From: Dimargaris cristalligena
Lineage: Eukaryota > Kickxellomycota > Dimargaritomycetes > Dimargaritales > Dimargaritaceae
NCBI GenBank assembly: GCA_027576995.1
Contig: JANBQC010000212.1
Location: 1 to 39,518, forward strand
DNA length: 39,518 nucleotides
Direction of reading: 5' to 3'
Made by a program: the position numbers and the translations under genes. The notes under the pieces were generated by a model. That model had not been told where the DNA came from, did no database searches, and saw nothing but the letters and a program-made list of their open reading frames with translations. Shown one piece after another: positions 21,807 through 31,932 of the stretch. Position 1 is the first letter of the stretch. Each line of letters begins with the position of its first letter.

Positions 21807-23431
21807 CGCCTCTCCCCTCATACATTTAACCGTTTTCGGGGTTGCTGCCTAAAATTCTCGCAGCTAGGTGGTGATTTTTCTAGCGCTACATGTACGTTTT
21901 GTCTGGTAGCCGCCAAATTCCACCACAGCCATACCGTTCTATATGCTAATGTACTCAGTAAATCAGCGACCATGGAGGTCTACAACTACACAGATTTCGT
22001 GACGACTTCGTCTACCCACATAGTATACTAAATTGAGAGATTTGAAAATATGGAGTATTGAGTGGGCTTTAGCCAAAGAGTTATGTCCTACGTGTTAGTT
22101 ATGTTGTCTTGACGGTAAATACAGACGGGATGACTAAATGTCCGTCTGTCATCGGCACTACCGTTCGAGACCCACTGCCCTATATTTCGAGGCGATAGGG
22201 CAGCCAGTTGGTTGATAGCTGCCCAGACAGAGAGAAGGGGATGTCCCTATGTGTATTTTTAGATATTGTCTGTACCCGTCTTTGGGTCTTGAAATGAGAT
22301 GGCTTAGGTGAGAGAGGGGAATTGCTAATCCTGCAATAGCCCTCCCTAAACCTCCCTAAAGATTAGCGGGACATACGATCCCAACTGTGAGTGTGGTATT
22401 GACTCGGGGCCCTTTCGAATACACAACTATGCAGGGTATACCCTGGACCGCTGCCCTTCCCGCCAAAGCTCATTATTTCTTAAAGTGCTTTAAGCCAAAT
22501 ACTTTAGCATTGGTCTCTCTAATGACCGAAACCCCGATCTACACTTCGACGATGGGTATCATTTATATTTTAACAGGCCATAATTTTCTATAGTTAGTAG
22601 GCTGGATACGTAGCTGTAGTCGAAACTGTAAGTTGTTTAGGAGTAGCCCCGGCTCCTTATTATGGCCAAAGGCGTTTTCCTCGCATTGGAAGGAGAGGTC
22701 AAATCGGCGTTTCTCTAATATCTTTTTTAGCAACCGGTGGTTCCCTGTGAGGTTCGGGACCTCTATCAGTCAACGAAACTCGACCCCCTTCCCCTTCTCT
22801 TCCCTCTCGTCAGTGAAGACTGCCGTAATATCGGCTACCGACCGCCTTCTCTATAGCCCACAGCTGGGCTATTTTTATCCTCTTGCGGCGAAGGAATAGT
22901 AGGTATTTAAGATTTTAAGGCTATACAGCCGTTTGGAGGCGCCGAGGAGACCACCCAAGTCTAGTCGGGGCTATTGCCGCAGTTCCCGGATAATCGCCCG
23001 GTTCCGTGGACTGTTGGGTAGTTTAATTGCCTCGTCCGTTTTTTCTCTCTTCACCCCTAGCTCTAAAAGCAATACACGGACCATGGGCCGCCTTCTTGTG
23101 CCTTGGTGTCTACTCCCCCTCCGACCTCTATTCCGACCCTTTACCTGGAGTCTCTTTCATATAAATACCGCTCTATTCTCTCCCCATTTGAAAACTCAGC
23201 ATCAAACAACTTCCTCAGTTTTGCCTTAACATTATTCCTTCGTTTTATCCTTTGGACTGCTTGACTGGCCCCAGTTTGCTATTTACCCCCTTATCCCATT
23301 ACCGCTACTCTGCCCTATAACTGTTGACTCAGGCCTTTCCAGTCGCTATCGGTAATTCAATCAACCCCACCTCCTAGTCATTGTGTTTTGCCAACCCTCG
23401 ATTTACTTTACACCACCTCCTTTTCTTCGCC
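21807..23431. other. Intergenic region with structured hairpins and a pyrimidine-rich leader
   Basis: No protein gene can be supported. 22121-22224 contains several perfect short stems (listed separately). 22630-23430 is strongly pyrimidine-rich (TTCCCTCTCGTC, CTACTCCCCCTCC, TTATCCCATTACC) and is most likely the promoter and leader of the secreted-protein gene. The frames at 22633-22899 and 22933-23229 look like by-products of that composition. Confidence 0.5.
22121..22224. other. Cluster of perfect hairpins, possible structured RNA
   Basis: Three stems lie within 104 bp. ACAGACGG (22121-22128) pairs with CCGTCTGT (22142-22149). CTGCCCTAT (22175-22183) pairs with ATAGGGCAG (22195-22203). GGGCAGC (22198-22204) pairs with GCTGCCC (22218-22224). 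The last two share GGGCAG and so cannot form together. Whether this is transcribed is unknown. Confidence 0.45.
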
Positions 23432-23722
23432 ATGAAGTTCAACTCGATCACCGCTGCTCTGGCCACTGTTGCCGTTCTGGCCTTTACCGCCACCACCGTC
23501 GCTTTGCCTTCGCCCGACACCGAATCACTCGGTCACCCCGTTACTCTTGAACGCCGGGACTTCATGGATTTCTTCCGCTCCCCCGACACTCAGATTAAAA
23601 GCCGGGAGGCTAAGAAGGCCGAGTTCCTGAAAAAGGCCGGTCAGTTGGACCTGGAAATCGAAGGTATTAAGAAGAAGTACAATATGGGAGTGGCCCAGGA
23701 AAACCTTGCGAGTTCCGAATAA
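23432..23722 (+). CDS. Small secreted protein with a Kex2-type site
   Basis: A 96-aa single-exon protein that I cannot assign to a family. Residues 1-24 form a clear signal peptide: MK start, hydrophobic ATVAVLAFTA core, and a likely cut after TTVA before LPSPD. A dibasic ERR at about 40-42 is a plausible Kex2 processing point, which would leave a 54-residue mature chain beginning DFMDFFRSPD. The mature part is highly charged and helical (REAKKAEFLKKAGQLDLEIE) with no cysteine. Codon choice is C-rich at third positions, and the gene has a very long pyrimidine-rich upstream region, suggesting strong expression. Confidence 0.75.
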   Translation: MKFNSITAALATVAVLAFTATTVALPSPDTESLGHPVTLERRDFMDFFRSPDTQIKSREAKKAEFLKKAGQLDLEIEGIKKKYNMGVAQENLASSE

Positions 23723-24897
23723 GCCCACTTTGATGATATTACCGGCTTCATTCGAAAAACTCGGACCAGTTCATCCAAAGTTTTCTACCGGGACCCTTTC
23801 CCATGTGATGTATACTACGCCGGGCTGGATTATCCCAGGCATTATACGAAATCGCGTGTTTCGACCTTACTGGGTTTTTACCTTTAACCGCATCTCTTTT
23901 TTATACTGTATTTGAAGTGTATTCCATTACAATAAATCAAATATATCTTAAAATTGGGCTGAAATTCTGGCCTAATAGCTAAAAAGGCCCAAGCCACAGG
24001 AAGGCCGATCCATTCATTTAGAATCTTAGTGGGGTTTGATATGCCGAAATATTCTCAAAGCACAATACCGAGATATGATAGATAGGTTAATTATCCCAGT
24101 AAGGATACGAAGCGGAAGAGTCACAAGGCGGTAAATCGAGCTCTCCGCGATGCTACTTGTTAGGTGGATTTTGACCAGCGCGAATGTTTAGAATCGTATA
24201 TCACAGAACATGCCAGATGGTACTCGGAAGGAGGTGTATTTCAATAAACTAAATATAGCTATCTTTGACGGGCAATTCATGTTGAGTGTCTAATGCGAGT
24301 TTAAATTAGATATTTCCTTACTCCACCCTTTACCCCTGCTCTATGTACTAAACGCACCCTAAAACAATAGGAAATTCCTTGGGTACTGTTCTGGACTCAC
24401 CAAGCAGGGTACCGCTTGCTAATTGGTATTCTAATCCAATTAACAGTGCAGTTTGTCTCAACATCCCCTTTTTCACCTAATATATCCCTATCATCGAAGC
24501 ACGTTACCGCTCAAAACAAAGGTTTATCTGTTTAGTTCAGCTTGGGAATATGGATGAAATTCAGCCCAGCTATATAAGGGTTTACATTATATGTGTTTGG
24601 GAGAATATATGGGAAATGTATTTTTAACTAGTAATATCAGCCGAATCTAATGGATTTTTCGTTATACAGCTTGGATGAACTTCTCCCATATGGTTGTGTT
24701 GAGAGTGGAAAAAATAGTGCGATTGGGCTAGAGTGGATTATACGGACTAACGAAAGAGCAAAACGACATACAATTACAAGGGGAAGTGGATAACAAAAAG
24801 CATATGATATCAAAGATTCCACGGGGGAATTCAACTAATCAAACGATAAACGTCGGACTAAAACCCGGGGGCGGTGCGCAAAAAAATCAAGTACATA
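23723..24897. other. Gene-free AT-rich region with MITE copy B
   Basis: This contains the 3' UTR of the secreted-protein gene (AATAAATCAAATATATC at about 23932) and the inverted-repeat element at 24547-24693. Otherwise I see nothing coding. Confidence 0.5.
24547..24693 (+). mobile_element. Short inverted-repeat element (MITE-like), copy B
   Basis: About 147 bp, homologous end-to-end to 5811-5956. Its terminal inverted repeats are the clearer of the two copies: ATATGGATGAAATTCAGCCC at the left against ATATGGGAGAAGTTCATCCA (reverse complement of the right end), continuing to (A/G)CT(A/G)TATAA for about 30 bp. It is non-coding. Confidence 0.7.
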
Positions 24898-25980
24898 TCA
24901 ACGAGTGTGGAAAAGCGGCAATTCGGCGCCGATATGGGATCGGCGGTAGAGGGCATCTTTGAAATGACTATTGGATTGCCCCATACCTGCTCTAGTTGAG
25001 CCTGGTGGAAGGTTGGATTTAACCAAAGGTGTTGGGCCGTGACAGACTGAACGGCCAGGCAGGGATATGAATTGGCATGAGGGATTTAAACCCGACGAAG
25101 AAGATTCTTGACCTGGGTTTGATCGCAAGTTTGATCGTAGAGGAGGAGGAGAAGGGATACAACCGATTTCCGCTGATTGGGCTTTGTTAATACGGGGCAC
25201 ACGGGATAAATGGTTCGTATATGAGAGGGAGCGGGTAAGAGGGGTAATAGGGCTTGTCAAGGAGGTAGTAGGGGGGGAATGGCGATTTACAACAGGGGGA
25301 ATGGTTGAGGTATCAGAGGGTACCCGGTGCCGAAGGGTAAGGCGATTGAGGGAAGCCGTCAGCCGATCTTCCGATTGCTGATACGTAAATGCCGACGGGG
25401 CCTTGGGCCGGCGGATCGGAGCCGCTGGGGTTCCCGCGGGTGGAATAGGGGTCGGAAGTCGCCGGCGGGAATGGGTCACAGGCACGGGCGGCCGGTGCCG
25501 TTGGGGATCAAAGTTGATAAGCGATTTATCCGGGGCTTCCGGACAACTAGTCAATAGATCCAGCTCAGCATTTTCTTTATCCGACAGGAAATCGAGGGAC
25601 CTGGCAGCAGTTACTTGGAGAGCAGGAGTGGGTGGTCGAGACCGAGACCGAGACCGAGACCGAAACCGACGAGTAGACGGCGGTGACCTATCGGATAAAC
25701 CAATTCGACTATCCCTTACCGGTGGGCGCTTGCCCAGACTGCTCGAAACTTTGGGCAGGGCCACGGGGGGGCGGTCGCTTTGGGAATGGTCGGTTTTGAG
25801 TGTTAATATCCGTACGGGGTACGTCAGGGGCGATTTGGTAGACGTTGAAACTCGAGGCTCGGAATGGAGCAAGGGGACCGGGACAGGATCAATATACACT
25901 TGGAACCGGAGCGGTTTGGCGGGTGGCTCCAAAGAAGCCTTGGTTGGTAGCACCGTACGAGACACCTTTGAGGGATGCAT
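24898..25980 (-). CDS. Disordered Pro/Ser/Arg-rich protein with a KEN box
   Basis: A single open frame of 360 aa with consistent amino-acid bias. No folded domain is visible. Features: RTVL (8-11) near the N-terminus, a PLRFQVYIDPVPVPLL motif (about 23-38), an RSRSRSRSR stretch (about 107-115) encoded by a GAGACC hexamer repeat, and DKENAEL with a KEN at 135-137. Many S/T-P sites follow. KEN plus RxxL and SP/TP sites is the layout of APC/C-degraded cell-cycle regulators, but this combination also arises by chance in disordered proteins. I do not recognise the family. The opposite strand is also open for 199 codons over 25403-26002, but that frame lacks a comparable pattern. Confidence 0.55.
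   Translation of the reverse strand: MHPSKVSRTVLPTKASLEPPAKPLRFQVYIDPVPVPLLHSEPRVSTSTKSPLTYPVRILTLKTDHSQSDRPPVALPKVSSSLGKRPPVRDSRIGLSDRSPPSTRRFRSRSRSRSRPPTPALQVTAARSLDFLSDKENAELDLLTSCPEAPDKSLINFDPQRHRPPVPVTHSRRRLPTPIPPAGTPAAPIRRPKAPSAFTYQQSEDRLTASLNRLTLRHRVPSDTSTIPPVVNRHSPPTTSLTSPITPLTRSLSYTNHLSRVPRINKAQSAEIGCIPSPPPLRSNLRSNPGQESSSSGLNPSCQFISLPGRSVCHGPTPLVKSNLPPGSTRAGMGQSNSHFKDALYRRSHIGAELPLFHTR
25631..25668 (+). repeat. GAGACC hexamer tandem repeat inside a coding region
   Basis: About five adjoining CGAGAC/CGAAAC units. Read on the minus strand they encode alternating Arg-Ser (RSRSRSRSR) in the disordered KEN-box protein. Confidence 0.8.
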
Positions 25981-28965
25981 GTCGAGTACTCGTTGGAAAT
26001 GAGGGCTAGTGGTAAGGAAGGGGTCGGGCTGGAGGGAGGGTAGGGAGTTGTTGAAAACGTAAGACGGGCTAGAAGGAAAATTCGGTCAGGCTGCGTAAAA
26101 GGAAGGGCCGGAGACGTAGCGGATGGGTCGAGAAAACTCGGGTCAAAGTGGAGCAGTTGAAGGATAAGAGCTATCGGCAACCTCCGTGTTGGGGAGAAGT
26201 ATTCGACCGACGAGGTACACTGGTAACGAACGAAAGGCGGATAAAAAAAGAGCGCGAAGGGCAGGCGCGAGTCGCGTCTAGTTGGTAGACCTGTAATATA
26301 ATAGGTAAGTTACACAAACGGATAAGAAGGAGGTGCCACTGGCGATATCTTCGGCTTTGACAGGCACTGGAGAAGGGGTGGGTAAAGTAGGTAGGTAAAG
26401 GTAGTGCTGTGTGCCCTTCTTAGCAGCATCTCTATGCGCCCCTAGTTCGTCACCTCCTCCCTTGGATAACCTCCATAGTATTGCTGATGATTACAATACG
26501 TGGCGAAGACTATCTCCGCCTATTGCGACTGAGCTCATTCTCCGAAAAATAAACAACCCTCTACCGAGGAGTAAACAAACCCCATCCTCTATATGTTTAT
26601 GGTTGGTTGTATTTTGAAAGAACGGTTCAGTCGTAGGGAGTGAGAATCGGGTGATTTTCGGCTACGAATGACTGTATTGGGGATTAAGTAGGAGGCAGCC
26701 AGTGCACGTTTACCCCCTAGGATTTCCCCACTTTTATAAACGCTTGTACATTGTCCTGGTCACCCATAATATCCAGCCTGAATCACGGGGAGTGGTTGTC
26801 CTGAGGGCCTGCAAGTGTCCACACAGTGAGCAGTTTACTCTCAATACAGTAATGGCGCCTTTGGCCAAAGCCCAGTACTACGACACTGGTTAGTGAACAT
26901 CCGGTCCATAGTCTACTGCACATTCAGTCACACCCTCGTCTTCAGACCAGGCTGCCGCTCCAGGTGGTACATAAATGAGCCCCACCGTCTTTTGACTCTT
27001 TTTCCCCCTCAATCGGAATCTTTCCCATCGCCTTCTGCCCCACTTCCTCCTACTATAACCCCCCCCTCCATCTTTCTAACCACCATTATTACAGGGGCCA
27101 CTGACTGAGTCAGGTCGACGAAGTAAGCTTTCCAGTTTCGCTAAAAGAATTTAATACGACTGTCGGGTCACGAGGACAGTAATCAAATCGACCGACCTAA
27201 TGATCTGATGTACTTATTAGAGGTATTCTCATCCGGATAAGCTTTTCGAGAAAATATGGGAATTGAGATAGTTGAAGAATCCAGCACCAGAAGGGTGCTA
27301 TTGGGAATCACTGTAGTACATAGTTCGCATTAAAACTTCGGCCATTGGGCTGTTGTCATGGAACTAATGTCATCATCCGGGGTCGATGATTTGCATTTAG
27401 CACCCAGCCAAAGTAGTCGTACTAAACTGGGTCTCTGAACTTTAGTTATGCTGTCTAACATATCGTTTTCACCCCAACGGATGCGTCGAAATGAGCCAGC
27501 CTAGGGATTAGCTGGCCAGGGAAATGCTGCGGAAAAGAGCGCCGCATAAAACATTTGATACCGTCGATCATTTACGAATCGGGGATTCGGTACCAGCGCT
27601 TCAATAGATGCCGTGTATGAGCGCTTGGCCGGTGGTATAATTGCGGCCGTTTTCCAATTTATCGCATTGACATATATGTCTTAAAAACGAAACCTATTAC
27701 AGGGTGCCTACACCGCCTTTGTTTATAGGATAATAGTGCCGCCACGTATTTCATCGTCCAACTTCCGAACTCCCAAACTATTTTCGACTGAGTATACACG
27801 TCTGAAAGAGGGAATCCGCACCGGCTTTTTTTCAACATAAAAATAGTACTTGAGGTCACAGGAAGCCCTGCCATTTCGGGTGCATTGGTTGCCGCCACCT
27901 ATAGCCCAATTTCCAACACCCCCATTTCCTGACCTTCATTTGAGAGCAATCCTTCAACTTTCCTCTAGTCCCTTCCGACGCTTAAAGGGATTCCGTAATC
28001 CTTAGCCTATAGCGAGTCCTCGAATGTAGGTGTTATTGAAGTTGATGTACTCCCAGGTTAGATAGAAAGATTAAGCAATAATTAGCCAATGAAGACGAAG
28101 TTGCGAGAATGTATTTCAGTCGGGGGTTTCCAGAGGGCCGCGAAATCCACCATATCAACCCCCTCCCCTCAAGCAAGCACCCGTCCTATGGCAAGTCAAT
28201 ACAGTGGAATAGATATGGCGGCGCCGAGTACCGGCATATCAAGCGATTTAAACGTGGCCTTAATTAAAGAGAGCGGTAGTTGGTGTACCCACCGTGTAAT
28301 CAAACGTGAAGGGAATGGTTGCTTTATCCACTACTGCCCCAGCTTCATGATTCTTAACTACCATGGCCCAGGCCGGGTGCCACAGTATCAACCAAAGCCT
28401 TGAGTTTACGGTGGCAAGATGCCGGTGTGCCAATGTCTACTCTCCACTAGCATTGGGAGCAGCCAGCCAACAACTGATTGATAATCGGATAAATAGGATG
28501 GATTTGAATGGTATTCGCGAATACGAGAGGCACTTGCCAGCGGATGACAGGTCGAGGCGGTGGGGGGCTAACCCCGCACCTTTGTGCTTTGGTGGATATT
28601 CCAAAAGCCCCGTCTTCCAGGTTAATCCGTCCCGAGGTTAGTATGAAGTGGACCTTTCCTCGGCTAGTTAAGCCGATCCCAGTCGGAAATCCTTCGCGGC
28701 TGCTGAAGCCGGTACCGCTAGTTCGACAAGTTCACAAGGATGCAGTTGATTCAAGGAAGAGTGGTTACAGTGCTTTTTTTGTTTGCATATAAAGGGGGAC
28801 CGGGGTCTCTCCTAGATGTCGAATAAAATACGCTTTGAACTAAGGTTTACCCATCCACTGGCTTTGCAAGTCTGCTGTTACCACCTATAATCTCCCACCT
28901 CCCACTTTTAAATATCCTTTCCCAGTCTCTCTGCTTCCACCTGCCCGGATCCTTCCTCCATTGCC
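25981..28965. other. 3-kb region without a confident gene
   Basis: Mixed composition, with several short frames on both strands (for example 27659-27898 minus and 28089-28403 plus), none with recognisable domains. The last 120 bp (CCACCTCCCAC, CTCTGCTTCCACC) is the pyrimidine-rich upstream region of the 544-aa gene. A possible spliced micro-ORF at 26852-26974 is listed separately. Confidence 0.45.
26852..26974 (+). CDS. Possible spliced micro-ORF (21 aa)
   Basis: ATGGCGCC in a good start context opens a 12-codon stretch ending CTG|GTTAGT at 26888. A matching TCTTCAG| acceptor at 26945 resumes in frame and stops at 26974, giving a 21-residue peptide with the ending DQAAAPGGT. The 57-nt intron would be short for this window. 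It may be a chance ORF or part of a longer unseen gene. I know no homologue. Confidence 0.2.
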
Positions 28966-30718
28966 ATGGCTGCCCCTACTCCCAACTTTGGTGAGCCCAT
29001 TCCCGACCTAATCAACCAACCGTATGTAGTAAACTCATTGAACCCCTCTTACCTCTTATGCGTATCCCTCTACCCCGGTTGATACAGTAGCTAATGATAC
29101 CCTCTACCTTGCTCCATTTGCCCGGTTACACTTGCCTAGCCCCAAGGTGATTAAAGCCCGCCTCGAACACTTAGCCAACGCCTACCTTACCACCGTCGAG
29201 CCTACGGTTCCACAAAGTCATACTCGCCTGCTACTCTTTCGTTACTTACGGGCCGGTGGCCTTCAACTGCAAGCCCCCACTCTCTCTAACCCTGAGGCCC
29301 GCAGACAGAAGAAAAGGCTCAGAGCGAAGCTGCAAAGACAGCGCAGGCAAGAGCGTGAGCGGCAGTTAGCCCTGAGTCGGGAGGATGCTGATGATAATAA
29401 TGATGAAGTCGAGGTTGAGGCCGACCCACCCGTCCCGGCCTCGCCTGGGGTCGACGCGGTTCTATCCCCGGGTACCCCGCTGACGAACCCTACCGTCACG
29501 GACATCGAAGACCAATTTGATCAGTTTACTTTAACGGAGCCCACCTGGTCGGCAGTGGAGGATTCTGAATTGGACGGCCCGCTTTTGCCCGCTATACCTA
29601 CCGTTGGCCCCGCCAATATTACACTGGTGAGACTGGATTTGGAGCCCGTGGCAGGTTTTTGTCTCGACTTGGACGCGGAGAACCGCTCGGTCTCCTCCGA
29701 ACCCTCGCCGCCGATCGAGCCTTACGCCATGTCGGTTCCCAAGCTATCGAGCGACGCCTTGATCATGCTCGACGACTACATCGCCAACTTTTCCGAGAAA
29801 TGTTACACTTACAGTGATTTGGAGTCGAGTGATAATGCTAGTGATAGCGAAGCTGAAGCTGAAGGCGAAGGCCAAGATAAAGACGGGGGAGAAGCCGCCA
29901 ATGTGGACACCGACCTCGTGAATTTCACCGCGTTTTCCCGGTATTACTTTTCCCACCACTTGATCGAAGTGTATCCCATATTCGTGGCCGCTGATATGCG
30001 AACAGTCACCGAACAGGTACAGAACTATCTGAAGTTTCTACTCTCCTTGGACGAGTTTGCCCAATATCACCAGGATATTACTGAGGCCATTGGTGTGACG
30101 CACATGGCGGCGAAGGAATTGCCGGCTATTACCGCTATAGTATATGGGCTGCCCGACCAAATCAACCGGGCCAAGTTCGTGAGATTCTACCAGGTCTCGG
30201 CCGGGGAGACTGAATTGGACGATTTCGTACCGGGCTTCCAGCTCCCGGGCTACCCCAAACCCAGTGTAGCCCAATCCCTTACCGAGAAGATTCCCCCGAC
30301 GGTAGAGCGAACTGGACAGTCGTATCAGCAGTGGGTCGTCCTGGCCGTGGATGGTGAAAGCGGCCGCGTGCGCTTAGGTCGGTGGACCGGGTATTGTCCC
30401 GAAGGGGGTCAATACTGGGCGCCCGAACACTTCCCCGTAGCCCAGCGACAGGCTGAGGCCACTTTGAACCATTACTTAGCCCAGTTTGGGTTTGCTCCCG
30501 CCCACCTGGAGGGTCTGGACCTCCAAGGCCCAGCCGAAACCGTGATCGAGTTCGATCCGGAGATGGCGCAGCGTATGTACCCCGGCCTGATCCTGGGCGG
30601 GGAATTCCAACAGCTATCGGACGGGTCGCATTTTGTGGACCATATCAACTTTATTTTTCCGTCGTATTACCTGGAGATTCCCGAGCTGGCGGAGCGTGAA
30701 CGAGCCCGGATGATGTAA
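28966..30718 (+). CDS. Acidic protein of unknown function, 544 aa; 2 exons
   Basis: Exon 1 is 28966-29021 (MAAPTPNFGEPIPDLINQ, donor CC|GTATGT) and exon 2 is 29140-30718 (acceptor TTGCCTAG). Layout: a helix at about 21-60 (KARLEHLANAYLTT, LLLFRYLRAGG), a very basic helix at about 72-95 (RRQKKRLRAKLQRQRRQERE), long acidic disordered stretches, then a folded-looking C-terminal half of about 290 residues with motifs VNFTAFSRYYFSHHLIEVYP, QQWVVLAVDGESGRVRLGRW and FDPEMAQRMYPGLILGGEFQ. Sustained codon bias and length make the gene real. The N-terminal helix loosely recalls RNase P/MRP Rpr2-type subunits, but there are no zinc-binding cysteines, so I do not assign it. Confidence 0.8.
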
Positions 30719-31932
30719 ACCGTATAAGCGGAGTTTGAAATGGGGGTCATTTTGCTGCTGCAACCTCCTATCCCTTCCCCCCTTCCTCTTACCATATAAA
30801 GTGATTGCAATTCGACAGCATTACTATATTCGTGTTTTACCGCGTCACTTAGGCCGGGTGTCTTTATAAATGTACCTCTATAAACCAATGCACCCGGATA
30901 TGTAGCCGAGCCGGGCTGGTTGGTTGGTTGGTTCTTGATATTAGTCGAATGATGTTGGTCCTTCAACCATAATGATTAATACAAGCCACTTTAATAACAT
31001 GGGCTCTGATGGGTTGAATTCCCAAGGGGAATTGCTTGGAGTGACCACTGCAGTGTCAATGAAAGAGTACTGCTTTATGAAGTATGTCCAGAGAGGCCAC
31101 TGACAAGTCCAAAAATAGGGGAGGGGCTTACCAGGAGTAGGAGGGGTAGGTTTATCCATTGTCTTTGGCGTATTAATAATTGATCATTATACACCTCAAC
31201 TGACTGCTACTATTGAGTGGACTTGTCCAATCACGCCGAAATGGGTTGTTTCTCATCTCCCTGGCAATACCACCAGTAAGGATGCGGTGCCCTGTTTGGG
31301 CGAGACTTCACGCCTATAGCCAAGGTGATCTTTTATTTCAACTTAGTGGATGTGTCGGGTGACCAGCGTTGCGTATCCCTTATTATTACTACTATAACCA
31401 CTTGCTGAATTTATCCCCTTCATAGCCCTGAAACGGGGTTTGCCCTCCATTTCCCTCCGGCTTTCTGTTTTATTTTCGTTAAACTAGCCTCATCTCCCTG
31501 GTGCCGTAGTCTCTGTGTCATTCGCCATTTGCGTCCAAGAACCGGCCCCACTCTTGCCTTTTCCTTTATGATACCATTCCGTTTCAGGCTTCCATGTCCG
31601 CTGGCCCATTCCTCTTCTCTAACCACTTTCCCTCGCTTATAAACAACTTCCAATCCTTGAAGCCATAGAGGCTCCATACCGAGTGGCTGGGGTGCATATA
31701 GCCTTTATGCGTCATTTCCCCACACCGCCCTCGGCACCGTTATCCTGCGTCCCTGGATATTATTAACCACCGCGTACTATATTGAGTCCCTCCCTCTCTC
31801 TCTTCCTTTTTGCCTCGCAATCGTCTTTTTTTTCCTTACTCGTCGTGTATATTATTCCGTATTCGTTTCCCGCCCTCTCCATTTATATATTTCCCGGGGT
31901 CTACTGTCCTCCCGAGACTGTACCGTAGCTCA
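30719..31932. other. Intergenic region upstream of ATG2
   Basis: This contains the 3' end of the 544-aa gene, a (GGTT)n run at about 30914-30931, a possible small minus-strand gene (30941-31159), and pyrimidine-rich ATG2 upstream sequence (CTCCCTCTCTCTCTTCC at about 31788). Confidence 0.5.
30941..31159 (-). CDS. Possible small membrane protein
   Basis: ATG at 31159 opens MDKPTPPTPG; a consensus donor (G|GTAAGC at 31132/31131) and an acceptor (CTGCAG, exon resuming at 31047) would splice to a 44-aa product with VTPSNSPWEFNPSEPM followed by a hydrophobic segment, LLKWLVLIIMV. Without splicing the same frame remains open for 72 codons. Pro-rich N-terminus plus a single hydrophobic tail suggests a small tail-anchored protein. 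I recognise no family. Confidence 0.3.
   Translation of the reverse strand: MDKPTPPTPGKPLPYFWTCQWPLWTYFIKQYSFIDTAVVTPSNSPWEFNPSEPMLLKWLVLIIMVEGPTSFD

Noticed and set aside
22633..23229. Two frames of 88 and 98 codons before the secreted-protein gene
   Set aside because: They result from strongly pyrimidine-rich sequence, with Ser/Pro/Phe-rich random-looking products.
25403..26002. 199-codon plus-strand frame opposite the KEN-box protein
   Set aside because: It follows from the low-complexity, GC-skewed coding strand; its product (GGRDRDRDRDRNRR) mirrors the hexamer repeat and shows no domain.
28089..28641. Overlapping plus-strand frames at 28.1-28.6 kb considered as a gene
   Set aside because: No domain, no consistent splice joins, and start contexts unlike those of the real genes.
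29132..29139. Start of the 544-aa protein at a TTG at 29132
   Set aside because: TTG is not a likely start here; a spliced exon with an ATG at 28966 joins in frame at the acceptor ending at 29139.
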